A stretch of 48,830 nucleotides of DNA from Leucobacter ruminantium (GTDB taxonomy: Bacteria; Actinomycetota; Actinomycetes; Actinomycetales; Microbacteriaceae): assembly GCF_017565705.1 (NCBI RefSeq), contig NZ_JAGDYL010000026.1, forward strand, positions 1 through 48,830, given 5' to 3'. This document shows positions 11,010 to 20,733 of the stretch, piece by piece. Made by a program: the position numbers and the translations under genes. The notes below the pieces were generated by a model, which was not told the origin of the DNA, did not search any database, and was given only the letters and a program-made list of their open reading frames with translations. Positions within the stretch are counted from its first letter, which is position 1. Each line of letters starts with the position of its first letter.

Positions 11010-13130
11010 CTACGCGTCGATGCGCTCGCGGTCGAGGTCGTCGGCGTTCTCGATGAGGAACTCCTTGCGGGGCGCCACGTCGTTGCCCATCAGCAGTTCG
11101 AACACCTGCGAGGCGGCGTGCGCGTCCTCCATGCGCACGCGACGCAGCGTCCGGTGCTCCCGATCCATCGTGGTCTCGGCGAGCTGATCGGCGTCCATCT
11201 CTCCGAGTCCCTTGTAGCGCTGGATCGGCTCCTGGTACTTCTTGCCTCGCCTCCGCAGGTCTGCGAGCAGAGCATTCAGCTCGCGCTCGCTGTACGTGTA
11301 GACGACGTCGTTGGGTTTGCGGCCCGCGTTCTGCACGATCACGCGGTGCAGCGGCGGCACAGCGGCGTACACTCGGCCGGCCTCGAGCATGGGGCGCATG
11401 TAGCGGAAGAACAGTGTGAGCAGCAGGGTGCGGATGTGCGCGCCGTCGACGTCGGCGTCGCTCATGAGGATCACCTTGCCGTAGCGCGCCGAGTCGAGGT
11501 CGAAATCGCGCCCCGAGCCGGCGCCGATCACCTTGATGATGGCCCCGCACTCGGCGTTGTTCAGCATCTCCGCGACCGACGCCTTCTGCACGTTCAGGAT
11601 CTTGCCGCGGATCGGCAGCAGCGCCTGGAACTCGCTGTCGCGGGCGGGGCGCGCCGTGCCGAGGGCGCTGTCGCCCTCGACGATGAAGAGCTCGGTCTCG
11701 GCGACGTTCTTGGAACGGCAGTCGATGAGCTTCGCCGGAAGCGACGAGCTCTCGAGCGAGCTCTTGCGCCGCGCCGTGTCCCGCTGCGCGCGCAGCGCGA
11801 TGCGCGACTTCATCTCGGAGACCATCTTCTCGAGCAGCGTGCCGGTCTGCGCCCGGTCCTGCTTCTTCGTCGACTCGTAGCGCTCCGCAAGGCCGCCGAC
11901 GACGGCCTTCGATACGATCGAGCGCACGGCCGCCGTGCCGAGCACCTCCTTGGTCTGGCCCTCGAACTGCGGCTCGGGCACCCGCACGGTGACGACGGCG
12001 GTCAGCCCCGTCAGGATGTCGTCCTTCTCCGGCTTGTCGCCGCCGGCCTTCAGCTTGCGCGCGTTCTGCTCGATCTGCTTGCGGAAGAACTTCGTGAGCC
12101 CCTGCTCGAAGCCGCTGAGGTGCGTGCCGCCCTTCGGCGTCGCGATGATGTTCACGAAGCTCTGCACTTCGGTGTCGTACCCAGTGCCCCAGCGCATCGC
12201 GATGTCGACCTCGCAGGTGCGCTCGACCTCGCGCGAGACGAGGTGGCCCGTCTCCTCGTCCATGACGGGCACCGTCTCGGTGAACGTCGCGCTGTCGATG
12301 ACGCGCCAGGTGTCGGTGATCGGGGCGTCGACGGCCAGGAACTCCACGAACTCGGAGATGCCGCCCTCGTAGGAGAAGCGGTGCACGGGGACCTCGTCGC
12401 CCTCACCGCGGGACTCCGGCCGCTCGTCGACGATCTCGATCGCGAGACCGGGCACGAGGAAGGCCGTCTGCCGCGCACGCGCGACGAGGGAGTCGGATTC
12501 GAAGCGAGCGGTCGGCAGGAAGATCTGGGGATCGGCCCAGTAGCGCACTCGAGTGCCGGTCTTCGCCTTGGCCACCTTGCCGACGACCCGCAGCTCCGAT
12601 GACTCCTCGAAGGGCGTGAACGGGCTGTTGGGGCCGTCACCCGCGAAGACGCCGGGCTCGCCGTGCCTGAAGGACATGGCCCAGGTCTTGCCGTCGCGAT
12701 CGACCTCGACGTCGAGGCGCGACGACAGGGCGTTCACGACCGACGCGCCGACGCCGTGCAGACCGCCGGAGGATGCATAGCCGCCGCCGCCGAACTTGCC
12801 GCCGGCGTGCAGTTTCGTGAAGACCAGCTCCACGCCCGATAGGCCGCTCTTCGGCTCGACGTCCACGGGTACTCCGCGTCCGCTGTCTGCGACCGTGACG
12901 CTGCCGTCGGCGTGCAGCGTGATGCCGATCTCGTCGCCGTGACCGGCGAGCGCCTCATCGACCGAGTTGTCGATGATCTCCCACAGGCAGTGCATGAGAC
13001 CGCGCGAATCGGTCGTGCCGATGTACATGCCCGGCCGCTTGCGCACCGCCTCGAGCCCTTCGAGCACGGTGAGGTGCCGTGCGGAATAGCTCGACTCCGT
13101 CGCCCGGTCCGCTGATCGCTTCGATGCCAC
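11010..13130 (-). CDS. parE: DNA topoisomerase IV subunit B (GyrB/ParE family)
   Basis: ATPase subunit of the same type IIA topoisomerase. The 706-residue protein carries the GHKL ATP site: EIIDNSVDEA, DSGRGVPVD and GGLHGVGASVVNA. A transducer domain follows, then the TOPRIM domain with EGDSALG and DADVDGAHIRTLLL, ending with the RYKGLGEM motif. EGDSALG in place of the EGDSAGG of gyrase is, as I recall it, typical of actinobacterial ParE. Start is GTG 13130, preceded by AAGGAG at 9 nt. No gyrA/gyrB/dnaA context is near, so this is not the gyrase pair. The divergent DUF7455 gene is 196 bp away. Confidence 0.94.
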   Translation of the reverse strand: MASKRSADRATESSYSARHLTVLEGLEAVRKRPGMYIGTTDSRGLMHCLWEIIDNSVDEALAGHGDEIGITLHADGSVTVADSGRGVPVDVEPKSGLSGVELVFTKLHAGGKFGGGGYASSGGLHGVGASVVNALSSRLDVEVDRDGKTWAMSFRHGEPGVFAGDGPNSPFTPFEESSELRVVGKVAKAKTGTRVRYWADPQIFLPTARFESDSLVARARQTAFLVPGLAIEIVDERPESRGEGDEVPVHRFSYEGGISEFVEFLAVDAPITDTWRVIDSATFTETVPVMDEETGHLVSREVERTCEVDIAMRWGTGYDTEVQSFVNIIATPKGGTHLSGFEQGLTKFFRKQIEQNARKLKAGGDKPEKDDILTGLTAVVTVRVPEPQFEGQTKEVLGTAAVRSIVSKAVVGGLAERYESTKKQDRAQTGTLLEKMVSEMKSRIALRAQRDTARRKSSLESSSLPAKLIDCRSKNVAETELFIVEGDSALGTARPARDSEFQALLPIRGKILNVQKASVAEMLNNAECGAIIKVIGAGSGRDFDLDSARYGKVILMSDADVDGAHIRTLLLTLFFRYMRPMLEAGRVYAAVPPLHRVIVQNAGRKPNDVVYTYSERELNALLADLRRRGKKYQEPIQRYKGLGEMDADQLAETTMDREHRTLRRVRMEDAHAASQVFELLMGNDVAPRKEFLIENADDLDRERIDA

Positions 13131-13326
13131 TGCTGAGGTCTCCTTCGCTCAATGACCGTTCTACTGTAGGGCACGCTCCGGACAACCGCGGCGAGGCCGG
13201 GCGGCGAGTGCCGAAGCGGTGCGCGCGGTCTACGCGCACAGCGAACCGGGGCGCCCCGGGAGAGCGGATCGCAGCCGGACGTGCTTGGATGGGAGACGAA
13301 GAACCAGTGATGAAGAGGAGGTTGCC

Positions 13327-13557
13327 ATGACCACGCTGGAGCACGAACGCACCCAGGGTCTCGAGACCGCCGAAGCCGCGAACCGCCCGCTGAGCGCGCT
13401 CGATCGCTGCGACAGCTGCGGCGCGCAGGCATACGTCCGCGCGGTGCTGAGCGGCAGCGAGCTGCTGTTCTGCGCGCACCACGCCCACAAGCACGAGGCC
13501 AAGCTGCGCCCCATGGCGGAGGTCTGGCACGACGAGAGCCACAAGCTGAACGCCTGA
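13327..13557 (+). CDS. DUF7455-type small zinc-ribbon protein
   Basis: A 76-residue protein of unknown function found beside sigA in many actinobacteria. It contains CDSCGAQAYVRAVL and LLFCAHHAHKHEAKL, giving a C-x2-C...C-x2-H zinc-ribbon-like arrangement. An excellent Shine-Dalgarno (GAGGAGG) sits 6 nt before ATG 13327, which decides the start over the longer in-frame Arg-rich extension. The gene ends 66 bp before convergent sigA, with a shared bidirectional terminator between. A role linked to transcription is only suggested by position. Confidence 0.85.
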   Translation: MTTLEHERTQGLETAEAANRPLSALDRCDSCGAQAYVRAVLSGSELLFCAHHAHKHEAKLRPMAEVWHDESHKLNA

Positions 13558-13571
13558 GCGAGTCGATACGG

Positions 13572-13599
13572 AAAAGCCCCGGCCGAGGCCGGGGCTTTT
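13572..13599. terminator. Bidirectional intrinsic terminator, DUF7455 gene / sigA
   Basis: AAAAGCCCCGGCC and GGCCGGGGCTTTT form a near-perfect GC-rich stem flanked by an A-run and a T-run. It sits in the 66-bp gap between convergent genes, so it can end transcription on both strands. Confidence 0.9.
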
Positions 13600-13623
13600 C
13601 TCATGCCTGTTTCTCGCGTCGGC

Positions 13624-14883
<1,260 letters not shown>

Positions 14884-15097
14884 GCAGCCGCCTCTCTCAT
14901 ATCGGGGTTTCCGCTGCGGCCCGGGTGAACCGGGCGCTCACAGCATGAAAACCCATGTCAAGTCCGAAATATTCCCGCGAGCGGGAGAATCCTTGGATTG
15001 AATGGGCTAGGCCCCCTATTATTGCACGTCGCGGCGGCTCCTCGGGACACGGCGCGGCATTCCGCGAGGGATCCCTCACCCTCCTTCCGGGGCAGCG

Positions 15098-16039
15098 TCA
15101 CCCGAGCCCGTCGTCGCCGTCCCCGTCGGAAGGCCCCGACTGCTGCCGCTCCGCGAGGAAGCGCTCGAGCTCGCTCGCGATCTGGTCGGCGGTCGGAAGC
15201 GTCCCGTCCTCGCCGATGAGCGGCGACTGAGCACCGCGATCCTCCATGTATGCGTCGTAGCGGTGCTCGAGCGTGCGTACCATCTCCAACGATTCCTCGT
15301 TCTCGGAGATCTGCGCATCGACCTGCGCGCGGAAGGAGCGGGCGGCCTCGCGCACGCCGTCCGTCGAGAGGATCAGGCCGGTTGCCGCCATGATCCCGTC
15401 GAGCGACACGAGCAGCGCCTCGGGATACTCGGTGCCTGCGAGGTAGTGAGGGATCAGATGCGCGAATCCCACGACCTCCTCGCCGAGGCTGTGCAGCCGG
15501 TACTCGAGCACGTGGGCGGCCGATGCGGAGAGCCGGGTCGTCGGTCGCCACACCGAGCGCGCCTCGATGAGATCGTCGCGCGAACCGCTCACCGTCGCCC
15601 CGATCGGACGAGTGTGAGGGACCGGCATCGGGAACGCGTGGGTCCAGACGGTGATCGAGACCTCGAACTCGTGCACGAGCAGCAGGACCGTGTCGATGAA
15701 CTGCTCCCAGCGGAAGTCGGGCTCGTATCCGCTGAGCACCAGGAACGGTGCGCCCAGCTCGTCGTGGGCGAGCCCGAGCACCAGCTCTTCAGGGGAGTAG
15801 TCGACGAGGTGATCGCCGTCGAAGGTGATGAGCGGCCTGCGGGCGCGGTAATCGAGCAGCAGGTCGGCGTTGAAACGCAGGATCTCCTCGGGGTGCGCGT
15901 GCTCCCAGAGGTACTCTTCCAGTTGCGAGACCGCTCCCCCGGCGTCGCTCAGACCCTCCATGGCGACCACCAGGGGCAGCCCACGGGGCACGCGGGCGCG
16001 GCGCTCGGCGTACTCGGCGGAGAAGATCGACTCGTTCAC
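15098..16039 (-). CDS. PAC2 family protein (proteasome assembly chaperone-like)
   Basis: A 313-residue protein of the PAC2 (proteasome assembly chaperone 2) superfamily, common in actinobacteria including species without a known proteasome; its role there is not established. The core runs from LPLVVAMEGLSDAGGA through LVLSGYEPDFRWEQF and GATVSGSR to VGFAHLIPHYLA. A helical segment (residues ~235-300) follows, ending in a Gly/Asp-rich tail. The only in-frame start is GTG 16039, because an in-frame TAG lies 12 nt upstream. GGAGGT directly abuts the GTG, too close to work as a normal Shine-Dalgarno. TAGGAT 6 nt upstream suggests a leaderless mRNA. Confidence 0.88.
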   Translation of the reverse strand: MNESIFSAEYAERRARVPRGLPLVVAMEGLSDAGGAVSQLEEYLWEHAHPEEILRFNADLLLDYRARRPLITFDGDHLVDYSPEELVLGLAHDELGAPFLVLSGYEPDFRWEQFIDTVLLLVHEFEVSITVWTHAFPMPVPHTRPIGATVSGSRDDLIEARSVWRPTTRLSASAAHVLEYRLHSLGEEVVGFAHLIPHYLAGTEYPEALLVSLDGIMAATGLILSTDGVREAARSFRAQVDAQISENEESLEMVRTLEHRYDAYMEDRGAQSPLIGEDGTLPTADQIASELERFLAERQQSGPSDGDGDDGLG

Positions 16040-16045
16040 ACCTCC

Positions 16046-16051
16046 ATCCTA
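16046..16051 (-). promoter_or_regulatory. -10 element, leaderless start of the PAC2 gene
   Basis: TAGGAT on the minus strand, 6 nt before GTG 16039 (spacer GGAGGT). It also explains why the apparent Shine-Dalgarno touches the start codon. Confidence 0.6.
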
Positions 16052-16132
16052 CGAAGCGGCGCCATGACGGGACCCCGGAGCCGTGACGCCGAGAGCGAAC
16101 CGCGGCCGACCCTGAACGTCAGAGGGAGGTAG

Positions 16133-16138
16133 TAGGGT
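16133..16138 (+). promoter_or_regulatory. Possible -10 of the lpdA promoter
   Basis: TAGGGT lies about 65 nt upstream of the chosen TTG start of lpdA. CTGAAC lies 15 nt before it, slightly short for a -35. This is the best promoter candidate in the 165-bp gap. Confidence 0.35.
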
Positions 16139-16204
16139 GGACCCAGTGCGCTTCTTACCACAGAGCGCCCCACCCCCATGCGAACGATCCGAGGGAGATC
16201 CCAC

Positions 16205-17578
16205 TTGGCTGATCAGCAGTTTGACATCGTAGTCCTAGGTGGCGGAAGCGCCGGATACGCAGCGGCCATCCGCGCGACCCAGCTCGGCTTCAGCGCGGCA
16301 GTGATCGAGAAGGACAAGCTCGGAGGCACCTGCCTGCACCGCGGCTGCGTTCCCACGAAGGCGCTGCTGCACTCGGCCGAGATCGTGGACGTCGCCGCGA
16401 GCGGCGAGGCCTACGGCGTCCTCTCGAGCGTCTCCGGCGTCGACATGGCCGGCGTGAACGGCTTCCGCCGCAAGCTCGTCGAGGGCAAGTTCAAGGGTCT
16501 CCAGGGGCTGCTGAAGGCCAACGGCATCACCGTGATCGACGGCGAGGGCCGACTGGTCGCCCCGAACACCGTGCAGGTGGGCGACGACCGCATCGTCGGC
16601 AAGAACGTCGTGCTCGCGACCGGCTCGTACTCCCGTTCGCTTCCCGGCCTCGACATCGAGGGCCGCGTGATCACGAGCGAGCAGGCGCTGGAGCTCGAGG
16701 AGGTGCCGAAGAGCGTCATCATCCTCGGCGGCGGCGTCATCGGCGTCGAGTTCGCGAGCGTCTGGCGCTCGTTCGGCGCGGATGTGACCATCGTCGAGGG
16801 CCTGCCCCACCTCGTGCCCAACGAGGAGGAGTCGGTCTCGAAGCAGCTCGAGCGCGCGTTCCGCAAGCGGAAGATCGCGTTCAAGCTCGGCGTCCGCTTC
16901 CAGGGCGTCACGCAGGACGCCGACAGCGTCACCGTGACGCTGGAGGACGGCACGGAGATCTCGGCCGACTACCTGCTCGTCGCCGTGGGCCGCGGCCCCG
17001 CCACGCAGGGGAACGGCTTCGAAGAGGTCGGCGTCGAGATGGACCGCGGCTTCGTGCTGACGAACGACCGCCTGGCCACCAACGTGCCGGGCGTCTACGC
17101 CGTCGGCGACATCGTACCCGGCCTGCAGCTCGCCCACCGCGGATACCAGCAGGGCATCTTCGTCGCGGAGGAGATCGCGGGCCTGAACCCCGTCGTCGTC
17201 CAGGACGTGAACATCCCGAAGGTCACCTACTGCGACCCCGAGATCGCCTCCGTCGGCCTCACGGAGGCCAAGGCGAAGGAGCAGTACGGCGAGGACAACG
17301 TGACCTCGTACGAGTACAACCTCGCGGGCAACGCCAAGAGCTCGATCCTCGGAACCGCCGGCTCGGTGAAGGCCGTGCGCGTGAACGACGGCCCGGTCGT
17401 CGGCGTGCACATGATCGGCGCGCGCGTCGGCGAGCTCGTGGGCGAGGCCCAGCTCATCGTGAACTGGGAGGCGCACCCCGAGGACGTCGCGCCCTTCGTC
17501 CACGGGCACCCGACCCAGAACGAAACCATCGGCGAGACCATGCTGAAGCTCGCCGGCAAGCCGCTGCACGCCATCTGA
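16205..17578 (+). CDS. lpdA: Dihydrolipoyl dehydrogenase (E3)
   Basis: FAD enzyme that reoxidises dihydrolipoamide with NAD+, serving 2-oxo acid dehydrogenase complexes. The 457-residue protein has FAD-binding GGGSAGYAAA near the N-terminus, redox disulfide C43/C48 in GGTCLHRGCVPTKA, and NAD site ILGGGVIGVEFASVW. It ends with the catalytic HGHPTQNETIGE His-Glu pair. I start at TTG 16205 (MADQQFDIVV) because GAGGGAG lies 7-8 nt upstream; an ATG nine codons earlier lacks a ribosome site and would add a basic stretch untypical of the family. sucB follows after 25 nt on the same strand, forming an operon. Confidence 0.95.
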   Translation: MADQQFDIVVLGGGSAGYAAAIRATQLGFSAAVIEKDKLGGTCLHRGCVPTKALLHSAEIVDVAASGEAYGVLSSVSGVDMAGVNGFRRKLVEGKFKGLQGLLKANGITVIDGEGRLVAPNTVQVGDDRIVGKNVVLATGSYSRSLPGLDIEGRVITSEQALELEEVPKSVIILGGGVIGVEFASVWRSFGADVTIVEGLPHLVPNEEESVSKQLERAFRKRKIAFKLGVRFQGVTQDADSVTVTLEDGTEISADYLLVAVGRGPATQGNGFEEVGVEMDRGFVLTNDRLATNVPGVYAVGDIVPGLQLAHRGYQQGIFVAEEIAGLNPVVVQDVNIPKVTYCDPEIASVGLTEAKAKEQYGEDNVTSYEYNLAGNAKSSILGTAGSVKAVRVNDGPVVGVHMIGARVGELVGEAQLIVNWEAHPEDVAPFVHGHPTQNETIGETMLKLAGKPLHAI

Positions 17579-17603
17579 GCGACAACACGAACGGAATAGC
17601 GCG

Positions 17604-19358
17604 ATGAGTGAATCTGTAGTACTCCCCGCCCTCGGTGAGAGCGTCACCGAGGGAACGGTCACCCGCTGGCTGAAGAACGTCGGCGACACGGTCGAGGTGG
17701 ACGAGCCCCTGCTCGAGGTCTCCACCGACAAGGTCGACACCGAGATCCCCTCCCCCGTCTCCGGCGTGCTCGAGGAGATCCTCGTGCAGGAGGACGACAC
17801 CGCCGAGGTCGGCGCGGTACTCGCCCGCATCGGCGACGGATCCGGCTCGGCCTCCCAGGAGCCCGCCGCGACCCAGGAGTCAGCCGCTGCGGAGCCCGAG
17901 GAGCAGGCCGGTCCCGCCGAGCAGGCCGCCCCCGAGGCCGAGGCGCCCGCCGCCCAGGCGCAGCCCGCTCAGCCCGAGGCCGCGCCCGCCCAGGGCGGGG
18001 CGGGCGACAGCACGACGGTGTCGCTCCCCTCGCTCGGCGAGAGCATCACCGAGGGAACGGTCACCCGCTGGCTGAAGAGCGTCGGCGACTCGGTCGAGGT
18101 CGACGAGCCCCTGCTCGAGGTCTCCACCGACAAGGTCGACACGGAGGTGCCGTCTCCCGTCGCCGGCATCCTGCAGGAGGTGCTCGTGCAGGAGGACGAG
18201 ACCGTCGAGGTCGGCGGTGCACTCGCCCGCGTCGGCAGCGGCTCCCCCGCCCCGTCGGAGGCGCCGGCCGCCCCGGCTCCCGCCGAGGAGCCTGCAGCAG
18301 CTGCGCCCGCCGAGGCCCCGGCCGCAGCCGCCGAGCCCGAGCCCGCCGCAGAGCCCGAGGCTCAGGCGCCCGCCGAGCAGCCCGCCGAGGCGCCGGCGCA
18401 GCAGGAGCCCTCAGCCGCACAGGCGACGCAGCCCGGCTACGTGACCCCCATCGTCCGCAAGCTCGCGCACGACTCCGGCGTGGATCTCGCGTCGGTGACC
18501 GGCACGGGCGTCGGCGGCCGCATCCGCAAGGAGGACGTGATCGCGGCGGCGGAGCAGGCCTCCCAGCAGGCCGCTCCCGCCTCCGCATCGGCGCCGGCCG
18601 CGAAGCCCGCAGTCGAGGCGGCCCCCGCTCCCGAGGTATCGCCGCTGCGCGGAACGACTCAGAAGATGAGCCGCCTGCGGCGCGTCGTCGCCGAGCGCGC
18701 CGTCGCATCGCTGCAGCAGACCGCGCAGCTCACCACGGTCGTCGAGGTCGACGTGACCCGCATCGCGCAACTGCGCCAGGAGAAGAAGGACGAGTTCCTG
18801 CAGAAGACGGGCACGAAGCTCTCCTTCCTGCCATTCTTCGCCCTGGCCGCCGCGGAGGCGCTCCGCAGCTACCCGATCATCAACTCGACCGTCGAGGGCG
18901 ATTCGATCGTGTACCCCGAGACCGAGAACATCAGCATCGCGGTCGACACGGAGAAGGGCCTGCTCACGCCGGTGCTCCGCGACGCGGGCGAGAAGAACAT
19001 CGCTCAGATCGCCGACGAGATCGCCGACCTCGCTGCCCGTACCCGCGGCAACCAGCTGAAGCCCGACGAGCTCGCGGGCGGCACCTTCACGCTCACCAAC
19101 ACCGGTTCGCGCGGCGCGCTGTTCGACACCCCGCTCGTGTTCCTGCCGCAGAGCGCCATCCTCGGCACCGGTGCGGTCGTGAAGAAGCCCGGTGTGGTCT
19201 CGGGTCCCGACGGCGACGCCATCGCGATCCGCTCGACCGTGTACCTCGCGCTGTCGTACGATCACCGCACGATCGACGGCGCCGACGCAGCACGCTTCCT
19301 CACTCAGGTGAAGCAGCGCCTCGAGGCCGGTCAGTTCGAGGCCGACCTCGGCATCTGA
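17604..19358 (+). CDS. sucB: 2-oxo acid dehydrogenase complex E2, dihydrolipoamide succinyl/acetyltransferase
   Basis: Acyltransferase core of a 2-oxo acid dehydrogenase complex. The 584-residue protein has two lipoyl domains with lipoyl lysines K43 and K177 (STDKVDTE). Each is followed by a long Ala/Pro/Glu-rich linker. A peripheral-subunit-binding domain, YVTPIVRKLAHDSG...GTGVGGRI, lies near residues 275-310. The catalytic domain ends YDHRTIDGADAARFL (H554, D558). In actinobacteria this protein (DlaT-type) serves both pyruvate and 2-oxoglutarate complexes, so the exact symbol is uncertain. The two lipoyl domains are nearly identical at DNA level. A strong hairpin terminator follows. Confidence 0.94.
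   Translation: MSESVVLPALGESVTEGTVTRWLKNVGDTVEVDEPLLEVSTDKVDTEIPSPVSGVLEEILVQEDDTAEVGAVLARIGDGSGSASQEPAATQESAAAEPEEQAGPAEQAAPEAEAPAAQAQPAQPEAAPAQGGAGDSTTVSLPSLGESITEGTVTRWLKSVGDSVEVDEPLLEVSTDKVDTEVPSPVAGILQEVLVQEDETVEVGGALARVGSGSPAPSEAPAAPAPAEEPAAAAPAEAPAAAAEPEPAAEPEAQAPAEQPAEAPAQQEPSAAQATQPGYVTPIVRKLAHDSGVDLASVTGTGVGGRIRKEDVIAAAEQASQQAAPASASAPAAKPAVEAAPAPEVSPLRGTTQKMSRLRRVVAERAVASLQQTAQLTTVVEVDVTRIAQLRQEKKDEFLQKTGTKLSFLPFFALAAAEALRSYPIINSTVEGDSIVYPETENISIAVDTEKGLLTPVLRDAGEKNIAQIADEIADLAARTRGNQLKPDELAGGTFTLTNTGSRGALFDTPLVFLPQSAILGTGAVVKKPGVVSGPDGDAIAIRSTVYLALSYDHRTIDGADAARFLTQVKQRLEAGQFEADLGI
17645..18142 (+). repeat. Near-identical lipoyl-domain duplication inside sucB
   Basis: Bases 17645-17740 and 18047-18142 match at 93 of 96 positions by my alignment, offset by 402 bp (134 codons). 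Mismatches are AAC/AGC, ACA/ACT and GTG/GTC. Flanking lipoyl sequence is clearly more diverged. Confidence 0.85.
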
Positions 19359-19861
19359 CCCCGCACCGCGGACAGGCGGGCCCGTCGCTCCGAAGAGCGG
19401 CGGGCCCGCTTTCGCGTGCGGGCCACCGCGGCCCGTTTCTCCGGTGTCAGCCGGCTGCGCAGCGCGTGGGCGACGGCGTCGCGGGCCTCCTCAGGGCTCC
19501 ACGCGCCGACCCTCGCCCGACCGGCGAGCTCGGCGATGGCCAGATCGACCGCCTCGAGCACCAACTCCGCCGCGCCGACCCGGTCCCAGGAACGCAGCAG
19601 CCGCTCGAGGGTCTCGCGGGGCACGCCGAGTTCCGCGCAGCCGGCGCCGTGTCCGCGCCTCACGTGGGCCGCGTGCCTCCGCGCCGCCCCTGCGGAACGT
19701 TCGAGGAGCACGGCTCCGTTGTCGTCGATGCCGATCTCCCCGATGCGCGGAACGCCGAGGCACCAGCCCTCGCTGCGCAGCTCTATGCCGCGCTCGCAGA
19801 GCAGCTCAGCCATGCGGGCGAGATCCCTCGCCCCCTTCGCGCCCGCCCGCACCCGCCCCAT
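19331..19861 (-). CDS. Unrecognised protein, convergent with sucB
   Basis: A predicted 176-residue soluble protein that I cannot place in a family. The start ATG 19861 is supported by a strong Shine-Dalgarno (GGGAGGAGG, 6 nt). Residue use looks protein-like in the middle (GWCLGVPRIGEIGIDDNGAVLLE; then LGVPRETLERLLRSWDRVGAAELVLEAVDLAIAELAG split by a linker), ending in a very basic Arg-rich tail. The helical C-terminal part has no membrane helix. Its last 28 bases overlap the sucB 3' end antisense, and the sucB terminator lies inside its reading frame. It occupies the place where relatives carry lipB-lipA. It could be a lineage-specific gene. Confidence 0.55.
   Translation of the reverse strand: MGRVRAGAKGARDLARMAELLCERGIELRSEGWCLGVPRIGEIGIDDNGAVLLERSAGAARRHAAHVRRGHGAGCAELGVPRETLERLLRSWDRVGAAELVLEAVDLAIAELAGRARVGAWSPEEARDAVAHALRSRLTPEKRAAVARTRKRARRSSERRARLSAVRGQMPRSASN
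19376..19412 (+). terminator. Intrinsic terminator of lpdA-sucB
   Basis: GCGGGCCCG pairs with CGGGCCCGC (19376-19384 with 19401-19409). An inner CGCTC-CGAA-GAGCG stem sits on top, and TTT follows. The hairpin lies 17 nt after the sucB stop but within the 3' coding part of the minus-strand gene. Confidence 0.8.
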
Positions 19862-20028
19862 CTCCGGCCTCCTCCCGACCCGTCGATGCGACCGTCCGCG
19901 CACCGTCTCGCGGTTCAGCATGCCCGATTTAGGCGAGGCCTGCCGCCCCCGGAGGGCCCGTGCGAACAACTTCCGCGTTTCGCGGGGATCGGGCGACTGT
20001 GGAGGACGAAGCACCCCGGTGAACGCGA

Positions 20029-20034
20029 TATCCT
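20029..20034 (+). promoter_or_regulatory. -10 element, leaderless start of the DUF4191 gene
   Basis: TATCCT, 7 nt before ATG 20042. The spacer AGAAGGT holds an AAGG only 1 nt from the ATG, too close for a working Shine-Dalgarno. Confidence 0.55.
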
Positions 20035-20041
20035 AGAAGGT

Positions 20042-20728
20042 ATGGCAGAAAAAGCGAAGCGCAACGGGCGCATCCGGCAGATGATCGAGATCTATCGCAC
20101 GACGAAGGTGCACGATCGCGGTCTGACGCCGATCCTGCTGCTGTGCTTCATCGCACCGGTCCTCGTCTCCGTCGTGCTCGCCTGGGTCTTCGCCGGCAAT
20201 TGGCTCGGCTGGATCGTCTGGCCCCTCACCGGCGTGCTCGTCGGCATCCTGCTCGTGATGATCGTGCTGGGCCGTCGCGCCGAGCGGGTCGCCTACCGCC
20301 AGATCGCCGGCAGGCCCGGCGCCGTCGGTGCGGTCGTGCAGGGGGCCCTGCGACGGTCGTGGCGCGGCTCGGAGGTGCCCGTCGCGGTCAACCGCAACCA
20401 GGATGCGGTCTACCGCGTGGTCGGTCGCGGCGGCGTCGTGCTGATCTCCGAGGGATCGCGGCAGCGCACGCAGCGCATGGCCGCCGATGAGGAGCGTAAG
20501 GTCAAGCGCGCGCTCCGCAACGTCGAGGTCGTGCACATCCACGTCGGCGAGGACGAGGACGGCGTTCCTCTCGAGAAGCTGTCCCGCACCCTCGTGAAGC
20601 TGCCGGCCAAGCTGCGCCGCCCCGAGGTCGACGCCGTGTTCAACCGGCTCTCCTCGCTGCAGGCGGCTCCGATCGGCATTCCCAAGGGCATGGACCCCAA
20701 CCGCGTCCGCTCGCAGCGCCCGCGCTGA
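20042..20728 (+). CDS. DUF4191 domain-containing membrane protein
   Basis: A 228-residue member of the DUF4191 family, orthologous by context to mycobacterial Rv2219; function unknown. A basic N-terminus (MAEKAKRNGRIRQM) is followed by two helices at about residues 32-52 (CFIAPVLVSVVLAWVF) and 55-78. A cytoplasmic domain follows with GRRAERVAYRQIAG and GRGGVVLISEGS, ending in a basic tail. An RDD gene follows after 5 nt, then glnA1. The pair is conserved next to glnA in actinobacteria. Confidence 0.88.
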   Translation: MAEKAKRNGRIRQMIEIYRTTKVHDRGLTPILLLCFIAPVLVSVVLAWVFAGNWLGWIVWPLTGVLVGILLVMIVLGRRAERVAYRQIAGRPGAVGAVVQGALRRSWRGSEVPVAVNRNQDAVYRVVGRGGVVLISEGSRQRTQRMAADEERKVKRALRNVEVVHIHVGEDEDGVPLEKLSRTLVKLPAKLRRPEVDAVFNRLSSLQAAPIGIPKGMDPNRVRSQRPR

Positions 20729-20733
20729 TCCGC

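Noticed and set aside
10806..12602. 598-codon + frame opposite parE
   Set aside because: Antisense to clearly conserved GyrB/ParE sequence.
14956..14961. TTGACA (minus strand) as the -35 of a sigA promoter
   Set aside because: At 16-18 nt downstream there is only GC-rich sequence, with no -10-like hexamer.
16235..17830. 531-codon minus-strand frame across lpdA and sucB
   Set aside because: Antisense shadow spanning two real genes; no family features.
18240..18420. Ala/Pro/Glu-rich tract in sucB as a repeat or mobile sequence
   Set aside because: It is the normal flexible linker after a lipoyl domain.
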